The notes beneath the pieces were generated by a model, which searched no databases, was not told the DNA's origin, and saw only the letters and a list, made by a program, of their open reading frames with translations. The position numbers and the translations under genes were made by a program. DNA of 64,000 bases, taken from positions 1 through 64,000 of the forward strand of contig JAEWGR010000084.1 of NCBI GenBank assembly GCA_023388195.1. The letters are read 5' to 3'. Position 1 is the first letter of the stretch; each line of letters starts with the position of its first letter. Below, one piece after another: positions 17,851 to 24,632 of the stretch. The stretch is from Bacillota bacterium. Lineage in GTDB: Bacteria > Bacillota > Negativicutes > Sporomusales > Sporomusaceae.

Positions 17851-18357
17851 CTAGGCGTATTTAGCCAGGATATCAGGTATTACTTCCGTAGTCAGCCGAC
17901 CATGGGTATCATCATTAACCATTAACACCGGAGCCAACCCGCAGGCGCCTATGCAGGCAACTGTTTCTAATGTGAACTTAAGATCAGGGGTAGTGCCGCC
18001 GGCCTTCACGTTTAAACTCTCCTCCAGCGCCGTAAGAATTGCTTTGGCACCGCGAACATGGCAGGCAGTTCCCTGGCAGACACGGATAATATTTTTACCG
18101 CGGGGATTGAGATGAAATTGAGAATAGAAGGTGACAACACCATAGATTTGACTGATCGGAATCGCCATTTTTTCAGCAATAGCCTGAATTATTTCTTTAG
18201 GCAGGTAGCCGTAGGCATGTTGCGCTTCCTGAAGTACAGGGATGAGAGCCCCTTTTACCCCCTGATATTTTGCAAGTACTACATCCAGTTGGTCAAGCGC
18301 TAACTTGCCTGCTTCACCGCCGCCACAGCAGCATTGGGTTTCCTTATCGCTGTTCAT
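17851..18357 (-). CDS. hydC: Bifurcating hydrogenase [2Fe-2S] subunit (NuoE-like)
   Basis: 168-residue NuoE/HndA-type subunit. The [2Fe-2S] ligands lie in CQGTACHVRG and CIGACGLAPV; the YGYLPKEIIQAIAEKM and IYGVVTFYSQF segments are family hallmarks. A Cys-rich N-terminus (QCCCGGGE) is unusual but short. It hands electrons between HydB and other clusters. AAGGAGG precedes the ATG. It overlaps no neighbour; the PHP gene is 58 bases upstream. Confidence 0.95.
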   Translation of the reverse strand: MNSDKETQCCCGGGEAGKLALDQLDVVLAKYQGVKGALIPVLQEAQHAYGYLPKEIIQAIAEKMAIPISQIYGVVTFYSQFHLNPRGKNIIRVCQGTACHVRGAKAILTALEESLNVKAGGTTPDLKFTLETVACIGACGLAPVLMVNDDTHGRLTTEVIPDILAKYA

Positions 18358-18415
18358 GTTACATCCTCCTTATGAAAAAATTACTGGTCACTGGCAAGCT
18401 TAGTGTATCAGTGGT

Positions 18416-19159
18416 TTACACCACCACCCTTCGTGAATTTTGAGATAATAATGCCTGCCGGATTTCACCCACGGTTGGTTGCTCAAGATAAAAAGCCGTT
18501 TTCGGGCCGTTGATAAAGTCTTCCATTACATGGGCGTCTGAGGCAGTTATTACAGGCAGGTCTCCAATAGCAGGAATACGGACAGATGCATCTTTTGCAT
18601 TCATACGCCTTGATACTTCGACTGCTGCCAACTCAACATCAGGCGGGATAAATCCCAGTTGCGAGATAATGCTATATACAGGCCGGTCAATATGACTGGC
18701 AATACATATGCCACCTAAGCGTTTTATTGTCTCCGAAATTTCGGCAACCCCGGCAGTCAGGGAGGATAATAGCAATTCATTTTTTTCAGCAATAAAGTTA
18801 TCATCGGCATCAACAATGAACTGGGCACCAAAGCGGGCCGCATCATTAAGGCGCCCTGACATATGGTTCTTGGTAAATAATTCCCATTCTTTCATTTGCC
18901 TCATTTTATCAAATAAGGCCAGCAGATGCACTTCTTCCCGGCTTTCAACCTCCATCCCCAGAAGGACAGTAACCGCCGTGCCTTTGGCTGCCTCCAGGGC
19001 CGCAGGAATATTATCACAGGCATTATGGTCAGTAATGGCAATGATATCAATCTTATGTTCAACAGCATGCCACACAATATTACGCGGCGTCATTTCGACA
19101 GCCGCACAAGGTGATAACAGCGTATGCACATGCAGATCTGCCATAAACCGGCGCATCAT
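18416..19159 (-). CDS. PHP-domain phosphoesterase-like protein
   Basis: 247-residue PHP-family protein with metal-site motifs DLHVHTLLSPC (residues 8-18), ITDHNACDN, GMEVESREEVH, CIASHIDRP and ITASDAHV. These fit a trinuclear-metal phosphoesterase. Its substrate is unknown; in this operon it sits between hydrogenase subunits and DRTGG/GHKL signalling genes. The start overlaps the preceding gene stop (ATGA), indicating coupling. Family members act on nucleotides, oligonucleotides or histidinol phosphate; none is indicated here. Confidence 0.8.
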   Translation of the reverse strand: MMRRFMADLHVHTLLSPCAAVEMTPRNIVWHAVEHKIDIIAITDHNACDNIPAALEAAKGTAVTVLLGMEVESREEVHLLALFDKMRQMKEWELFTKNHMSGRLNDAARFGAQFIVDADDNFIAEKNELLLSSLTAGVAEISETIKRLGGICIASHIDRPVYSIISQLGFIPPDVELAAVEVSRRMNAKDASVRIPAIGDLPVITASDAHVMEDFINGPKTAFYLEQPTVGEIRQALLSQNSRRVVV

Positions 19160-19497
19160 TTTCCGGCAATCCCTAATTGATATAAGCGGCCTGTCACCTC
19201 AAAAGAAGAAAGGGGGGTACTCAGAACCACTATTTCCTCTGCTTCGGCTTTGCTGGCAGCATCTTTGTCAAGCTTAACGCCACCGGCAATAATGACTGCC
19301 GCGAGTCCTGTCAGGGACGCAACGGCCACAATATTTTGATGTCCCTGCATAGTAACCCAGACATTGCCGGCACAGGCCTGCCCCATAACATTGCTCAACA
19401 GATCTGAAATATAACCACCGGTAATTTCATTGCCAAGCTTGGACTGCCCTGATACCACTGTCAGCGGCAATAGTGTAATTAATTCTTCAACAGTCAC
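19156..19497 (-). CDS. DRTGG-domain protein, copy 2
   Basis: 113-residue protein resembling the DRTGG domain: EITGGYISDLLSNVMGQ near residue 24 replaces the DRTGG core, followed by VWVTMQGHQNIVAVASL and VIIAGG. It starts with GTG behind AGGAGG. DRTGG domains occur next to CBS and phosphotransacetylase domains and are thought to sense ligands. It is one of two such genes flanking the sensory hydrogenase, and overlaps the PHP gene by four bases. Confidence 0.8.
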   Translation of the reverse strand: MTVEELITLLPLTVVSGQSKLGNEITGGYISDLLSNVMGQACAGNVWVTMQGHQNIVAVASLTGLAAVIIAGGVKLDKDAASKAEAEEIVVLSTPLSSFEVTGRLYQLGIAGK

Positions 19498-19531
19498 ACT
19501 TAAATCCTCCTAACCTCTTTACCTTTGCGTC

Positions 19532-20857
19532 TTACTCCTGGTTTTTATCAAGCGGCGGCGGTAGCTTATCAGCCAGGTCGACCATCTCATACGCCAAATC
19601 CCGCACCTTCTTACGCAGGATAAACACACAATCAGTCATACTGGCCAATCCCTGAGCAATGTCTTCAGCCAAAGCCTTACAGTTGGGTGAACCGCAGGAG
19701 CCGCAATCCAGTCCTGGCAAACTTTTTAAAGTCCGGTCCATAAATTCGATTTTGTTCATGGCCTTGGTAATATCAGCGTCAAGGCGCAATACCGGTTTGG
19801 GTTCTATCGCCCGGCGCCCGGCTACCCCAAGCTCGAACTCCGAGTAATCGGTACGCGGCAGCCTGCCGAATTTAGGGTCATCCGTTTTCTTTCTGGCAAT
19901 GCGCTGCTTCATCCGGTGTTCAGCAACATACCGGTTTTCAACAGTTAACGGGCCGCCAATACAGCCCCCGGCACAGGCCAGCATCTCTATATAATCGACA
20001 TCCTTGAGTTTGCCTAAGGCCACTTGCTCCAGCACATTGGCCACATGGTGGATATCATGAACGATTAAGACATTATCAGCACCGACAGCAGTGGTTTCAC
20101 CGCCTGAAACCGCCCAGCCGACCCCCAGCCAGGATGCCTGGCGTCTGGCATCCTGCAGGTCGGCAGTAACTACTTTTAATAAGTCGGGATAAATTTTACT
20201 AATTGCGATCGCTCCGGTAATATCGGATTTCTCTGATCCCAGCGGCTGATATACGGCCGTCATCTTGGCCGGACACGGGGTTATGAACCATACGCCTATA
20301 TTCTCCGGTGTCAGGCCGGGCAATTCTTCTGCCTCAGCCCGCGCCAGCCGGGCTGCAACCTCGACCGGAGCATCAAAAGGCGCCAGATGATCAAGAAGTT
20401 CAGGGTACTTTACCTGAATCAGCCGCACAATAGCCGGACAGGCTGATGAGATTGCCGGCCGGGGAATATCCTTACGCTTTAAATAATCCCTGATAGCAAG
20501 TGACACAATCTCAGCCCCATGAGCCACCTCAAAGACTTCATCAAACCCCAGTTTCAGCAACCCTGACAGGATTGCCCTAACCGGAATGTCTACACTGAAC
20601 TGGCCATAGAGACTGGGGGCAGGCAGGGCAATATTATATTTATACTTTTTCAGGTCGGCAAGCTCATCAGTCACTGCCGTCTTGGCATGTCCCGGACAGT
20701 AGCGAATACACTCGCCACAATCAATACACCGTGAAGATGTTATTTGCGCTTTACCGCCACGAATGCGGATAGCTTCGGTAGGGCAACGTCTAGTGCAATT
20801 CACGCAGCCCTGACATTTCTCATCCGTCAGACGAACCGAATGATATCGTTCTGCCAC
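19532..20857 (-). CDS. Putative sensory [FeFe]-hydrogenase (HydS-like)
   Basis: 441-residue protein: two N-terminal [4Fe-4S] motifs (CQGCVNCTRRCP, CIDCGECIRYCP), a reduced H-cluster domain with variant motifs SSACPAI (L1), TPCPAKM (L2) and LACAGGCIGG (L3), and a C-terminal CGSCGSPNC...C [4Fe-4S] domain (residues about 370-400) like the one at the start of AcsC. All three H-cluster Cys regions are kept but differ from catalytic HydA, and the [2Fe-2S] and His-cluster domains are missing. Families of this build are thought to sense H2 or redox state and signal to nearby ATPase proteins. It starts with GTG. Confidence 0.8.
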   Translation of the reverse strand: MAERYHSVRLTDEKCQGCVNCTRRCPTEAIRIRGGKAQITSSRCIDCGECIRYCPGHAKTAVTDELADLKKYKYNIALPAPSLYGQFSVDIPVRAILSGLLKLGFDEVFEVAHGAEIVSLAIRDYLKRKDIPRPAISSACPAIVRLIQVKYPELLDHLAPFDAPVEVAARLARAEAEELPGLTPENIGVWFITPCPAKMTAVYQPLGSEKSDITGAIAISKIYPDLLKVVTADLQDARRQASWLGVGWAVSGGETTAVGADNVLIVHDIHHVANVLEQVALGKLKDVDYIEMLACAGGCIGGPLTVENRYVAEHRMKQRIARKKTDDPKFGRLPRTDYSEFELGVAGRRAIEPKPVLRLDADITKAMNKIEFMDRTLKSLPGLDCGSCGSPNCKALAEDIAQGLASMTDCVFILRKKVRDLAYEMVDLADKLPPPLDKNQE

Positions 20858-20908
20858 CGCTTTTCACCACCAAACTATATATACTCTAATCATAAACCTG
20901 CATCCGAC

Positions 20909-21337
20909 TTAGTGATATATGGTCATACTCAGTTGTGTTCCCACTCCGGTCTCGGTTTTAATGTCAAATTTATCGGTACAACGCGCCATATTCGGCAGGC
21001 CCATGCCAGCACCAAAGCCCAGCTCCCGCACATAATCCGGTGCTGTTGAATAACCTTCTTTCATTGCCAGCTCAATGTCCGGAATTCCCGGGCCTTCATC
21101 AGCCACCGTCACTTCGGTGCGGTCAGTATGAATGTCAGCCCTGATCGAGCCGCGGTAAGCATGAATGATAACATTCATTTCCGCTTCATAAGCACTGATT
21201 GCAATTCGCCTGATAATATCAGGCCGAATACCCAGCAGTTGCAGGGTGCGCTTAATTTTGCTTGAAGCCTCGCCGGCACTATTAAAATCTGCACCTGTCA
21301 GTGCAAATTCCAGCGTTATACCTTGCTCGGGTGTCAC
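20909..21337 (-). CDS. RsbW/SpoIIAB-like anti-sigma ATPase
   Basis: 142-residue GHKL ATPase of the anti-sigma regulatory type: N-box AYEAEMNVIIHAYRG (near residue 48), G1 DEGPGIPD, G2 GFGAGMGLPNM and a C-terminal TGVGTQLSM. Such proteins phosphorylate an anti-anti-sigma partner or bind a sigma factor. No STAS partner is encoded nearby. GTG start, overlapping the DRTGG gene by four bases. With the sensory hydrogenase next to it, a redox or H2 signalling role is likely by context. Confidence 0.8.
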   Translation of the reverse strand: MTPEQGITLEFALTGADFNSAGEASSKIKRTLQLLGIRPDIIRRIAISAYEAEMNVIIHAYRGSIRADIHTDRTEVTVADEGPGIPDIELAMKEGYSTAPDYVRELGFGAGMGLPNMARCTDKFDIKTETGVGTQLSMTIYH

Positions 21338-21696
21338 AGAGTTTCCCCCTTTGATGACGATCCTACCAGTCCATCCTTATACAAAATACCACAGGCTTCA
21401 TACATCTGCCGCTGCGTCAGCAACAGCGGTATCCCCATTTCCCGGGCCATTACAATAACCTCCGGCCCCGGACGTTTGCCGCGGACAAATATGATACCCG
21501 CCAAATCACTCATTTCCGCAGTGCGGATAACCTGAATATTAGTTAGTCCTGTCAGTAAGATAGCCCGTTCTCTAGTAAAGGCCAAGACATCACTCATAAG
21601 GTCTGATCCACAAGCGCTTCTCGCTTCCTGGTCAAGCCACTCCATTCCACAGAGTACCTCAGCCTCCAGGACCTTTTGTATTTGGGCCAGTTTCAA
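21334..21696 (-). CDS. DRTGG-domain protein, copy 1 (first gene of the hydrogenase operon)
   Basis: 120-residue protein related to DRTGG domains (CGSDLMSDVLAF, AILLTGLTNIQVIRTAEM, IIFVRGKRP, GIPLLLT). It starts with TTG at 21696, chosen because AGGAGG lies about nine bases before it. A Rex operator lies 28 bases further upstream. Together with the copy at 19156 it brackets the RsbW-like and sensory hydrogenase genes. Function unknown; ligand sensing is inferred from the domain family. Confidence 0.75.
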   Translation of the reverse strand: MKLAQIQKVLEAEVLCGMEWLDQEARSACGSDLMSDVLAFTRERAILLTGLTNIQVIRTAEMSDLAGIIFVRGKRPGPEVIVMAREMGIPLLLTQRQMYEACGILYKDGLVGSSSKGETL

Positions 21697-21723
21697 ATTA
21701 GGCTACCTCCTTCGCAAATTGGT

Positions 21724-21741
21724 TTGTGCGAAATTTCACAA
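21724..21741 (-). promoter_or_regulatory. Rex operator in front of the hydrogenase operon
   Basis: TTGTGCGAAATTTCACAA is an 18-base near-palindrome that fits the Rex consensus TTGTGAANNNNTTCACAA, differing at two bases of one half. It lies 28 bases upstream of the first start codon of the operon, where binding would block transcription, and rex itself is encoded just beyond the far end of that operon. Confidence 0.8.
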
Positions 21742-21751
21742 TATTTCATAT

Positions 21752-21776
21752 AAAAAATTAAGGGGATTATCCCCCT
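21752..21776 (-). terminator. Weak terminator-like hairpin downstream of the O-antigen ligase gene
   Basis: On the minus strand AGGGG/CCCCT pair with a six-base loop and are followed by TTAATTTTTTAT. The stem is only five base pairs, so it may be a weak terminator or just promoter-region sequence. Confidence 0.4.
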
Positions 21777-21894
21777 AAGAATATTCATAATTAGTAATAT
21801 TGTTTGTATATTCGCGTTATTTGCAATAATTCCTTCTGCAAAATGTAATTAATTTGAATTTTAATAAAAGAACAAATTCTAACTATTCGTCTGA

Positions 21895-23133
21895 CTAACG
21901 ATAACGGCAGTCAGACTCCCACACAGCGATAATGAGCGCATTTAACAGCCAAAACAACATCGACATTTGCACATTGAACATAATATAATCAGTAAACCCG
22001 TTTACAGCCAGTCCGAGTACAGCGGCAACGGTTCCCAGCATCACCCCGGCCACCCAGGCATTCTGCGTCTGAGCTAAAACCTGTATGGCCTTCCTGGTAT
22101 GTCCATAAATAATAGCCAAAAATACCATCAAGCCCGGAATACCGATTTCAGCCGCAATATGCAGGTACATATTATGAGCATGAACAATAGTAGCCGCCGG
22201 GTTATTCAAAAAGAAATCGTAATCCGGATATACCAGCCAGTAGGAGCCCCAGCCAATGCCTAGCAGCGGCTTGTCCAAAATCATCGCAATCGTGCTTTCC
22301 CACAGGGCAATCCTAAGCGTTGACGAAGTATCGGTCGGATTAAAAATTGACAGGAGGCGTTCCATCACCCCGTCATGGCAAAAGAGGGCAAGCACCGGAA
22401 TAACTAAAAATACCCACAGCACTTTGCGATTATATAGGCGCCCGCATAGGGCAGTCACCGCGACAACACTCAGCCACGCACCCCGTGAATAAGTAAGTAC
22501 CAGGCAGATACCCAGCACGGCAACAAGTACAAACAAGAGCACTTTTCCCTGTATATTTTCCGTGTGCAGCCCGATACCAACTGCCAGCGACATAACCACA
22601 ACCAGAAAACCGGCTAACAGATTAGGGTTTTGTAATGTAGAGAAAATTCGGACTTTAAGTTCAGGAAACTGGTCGCCGTCAACCCACTGAAAAGCGGATA
22701 TGTCAACGCCATGAACATATTGATAAAAGCCGTAACAGGTAACAATGACAGCCGAGGCCATTATTGACCATATCAGCCTTTTCATTTGCTCCAGCGTGTT
22801 CAGATTATTTATAACAAGATAATAAATAAGTATGTAGCGTCCCATTAAATGATAATAATTGTAAAAGCTGAAATCTTTGTCAGGAGCTACGCCAATTGAC
22901 GCGGCTGACAATATAACAAGTAAGGCAATCATTTCATCAAAGGGAGTTCGTTTTAAAAACAGTTTTTTGAGCAGGGCCATCTTGGCAATCCATAATATTG
23001 TTCCTGCCCCTAAAAACAAAGTGGCAATATCCAACGATAAGGGTAAAAAAAAGGCCACAGCCAGAATGCAGTGTTCAATTAAATAATCCAGCCGGAATTG
23101 GGGTTGGCTTTTACACGTATATGCAATGCGCAC
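21895..23133 (-). CDS. O-antigen ligase/polymerase family membrane protein
   Basis: 412-residue polytopic membrane protein with about ten to twelve hydrophobic helices and the Wzy_C/WaaL periplasmic-loop signature: LTYSRGAWLSV near residue 215, and PLLGIGWGSYWLVYPDYD ... VHAHNMYLHIAAEIGIPGL near residue 290-330, with the conserved His pair. It probably joins or polymerises surface polysaccharide, consistent with an outer membrane. The start is GTG at 23133 with an AGGTG nearby. It follows folC with a terminator between, so it is probably transcribed alone. Confidence 0.85.
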   Translation of the reverse strand: MRIAYTCKSQPQFRLDYLIEHCILAVAFFLPLSLDIATLFLGAGTILWIAKMALLKKLFLKRTPFDEMIALLVILSAASIGVAPDKDFSFYNYYHLMGRYILIYYLVINNLNTLEQMKRLIWSIMASAVIVTCYGFYQYVHGVDISAFQWVDGDQFPELKVRIFSTLQNPNLLAGFLVVVMSLAVGIGLHTENIQGKVLLFVLVAVLGICLVLTYSRGAWLSVVAVTALCGRLYNRKVLWVFLVIPVLALFCHDGVMERLLSIFNPTDTSSTLRIALWESTIAMILDKPLLGIGWGSYWLVYPDYDFFLNNPAATIVHAHNMYLHIAAEIGIPGLMVFLAIIYGHTRKAIQVLAQTQNAWVAGVMLGTVAAVLGLAVNGFTDYIMFNVQMSMLFWLLNALIIAVWESDCRYR

Positions 23134-23235
23134 ACTTTCACCTACGGTTCAATATTTTACGGGTGCTTCTTCATAACTTACAGCGAATTGGATTGTGATT
23201 TAATTGCTGCCACAGGCCAATGCAGTAAAACAATA

Positions 23236-23263
23236 CTGGCGCTTGAATCTCCCCAAGCGCCAG
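23236..23263 (-). terminator. Terminator after folC
   Basis: A 9-bp stem CTGGCGCTT/AAGCGCCAG with a ten-base loop is followed on the minus strand by TATTGTTTTAC. The T-tract is broken but the stem is GC-rich and lies 31 bases past the folC stop. Confidence 0.65.
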
Positions 23264-23293
23264 CTCTATTATATACAATTAACGCTAATTTGT

Positions 23294-24577
23294 CTACTTA
23301 TTAAGAATGACCTGGCGCGCCTCACCTATTAAATAGAGTGAACCGGCCACACATACAACCCCCTGCGGCCCGGCTAAGTCTTTAGCCCGCTCAATACCAC
23401 TGTCAATAGCTGCCGCTGCCTCCACATGACGGGCCTCTATTTCCCGGGCAATCTCCTCCGGTGTTGCCGCCCGGTATGACAGGGGCTGCACGGTAACAAC
23501 CGTATCGACAGTACGGATAAGTTCACGGATAATACCGGTTACATCCTTATCACGCAAAATTCCCAGGGCAAAGGTTATCGGCCGGCCGGGGAATACCTGA
23601 TCAAGGTTCTGGCGCAGCACTCTGGCACCGTCGGGATTATGGGCGCCGTCAATGACAATCACCGGTTCACCGGCTATTATTTCAAAACGTCCCGGCCACC
23701 GTACCTTGGCCAGCGCCTGTTGTATAGTCCCGGCTGTAATCCGGTCATCTGTTTTTCCCAGTATTAAAGCAGCAGTAACCGCAACCGCACTGTTTTCCAA
23801 CTGATGACAGCCAATAAGACTTAGGTCGGTTTCAATCCGGCCCAAGGCACCGGCATCAATACATACCTGCTGTTTACCGTGGGCCAAACCCTTAAACTGG
23901 CCGGTAAAATCCTTGCCTTTACTGTAGACGGCGGCATTTTTGCCGGCTGCCGTCTGTCTGATTAAAGCAAGGGCCTCGCCCTGAGCAGCTGTTACTACCG
24001 GCACCGAATCTTTGATAATACCGGCTTTATGCCGCGTTATCTCGGCAATAGTGGCACCGCAGCGATCGGTGTGTTCGAGCGTAACATTCGTGATTACCGC
24101 AATCTCAGGGACAATAACATTCGTTGAGTCCAGTAACCCTCCCAGACCCACTTCAATGACTGCATATTCAACGCCCATAGCGGCGAAGTAATAAAAGGCA
24201 GCAGCCGTAATGACTTCAAACTCGGTTGGCTGCTCAAATCCGGCTGCCAGCATTTGCTCAACAAACTGACTGGTATAGTGAATGGCCTGGGCAAACTCCT
24301 CTTTGCTGATCTCCTGCCCATTAATCATCATACGTTCGGGGTAGTCGACCAAATGGGGCGACGTATACATGCCTGTTTTAATCCCACTGGCAGTCAAAAT
24401 TGCCGAGAGCATGGCTGTCGTTGACCCTTTGCCGTTTGTGCCGGTAACATGGATGGTTTTAAAACGGCGCTGCGGCTGTTGCATAAGCTCCAATAGCCGC
24501 TCTATGCGGGCCATTCCCAGATTAATCCCAAACTTGCTCAAGTTTTCGAGGTAGGCTAACGTTTGTTCATAAGTCAT
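23294..24577 (-). CDS. folC: Folylpolyglutamate synthase / dihydrofolate synthase
   Basis: 427-residue Mur-ligase-like enzyme that adds glutamate to dihydropteroate or to folates, holding tetrahydrofolate in the cell. Key features: the P-loop GTNGKGSTTAML (near residue 47), TSPHLVDYPERM, EVGLGGLLDSTNV, THTERC-like LEHTDRCG, and DGAHNPDGARV near residue 320. It follows valS by 55 bases on the same strand. The organism needs high folate levels for the methyl branch. Confidence 0.95.
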   Translation of the reverse strand: MTYEQTLAYLENLSKFGINLGMARIERLLELMQQPQRRFKTIHVTGTNGKGSTTAMLSAILTASGIKTGMYTSPHLVDYPERMMINGQEISKEEFAQAIHYTSQFVEQMLAAGFEQPTEFEVITAAAFYYFAAMGVEYAVIEVGLGGLLDSTNVIVPEIAVITNVTLEHTDRCGATIAEITRHKAGIIKDSVPVVTAAQGEALALIRQTAAGKNAAVYSKGKDFTGQFKGLAHGKQQVCIDAGALGRIETDLSLIGCHQLENSAVAVTAALILGKTDDRITAGTIQQALAKVRWPGRFEIIAGEPVIVIDGAHNPDGARVLRQNLDQVFPGRPITFALGILRDKDVTGIIRELIRTVDTVVTVQPLSYRAATPEEIAREIEARHVEAAAAIDSGIERAKDLAGPQGVVCVAGSLYLIGEARQVILNK

Positions 24578-24632
24578 ATTGCTGCACCTCCATAGATAAT
24601 AAATGTAACAACAGCCTCATACATGTAATGTA

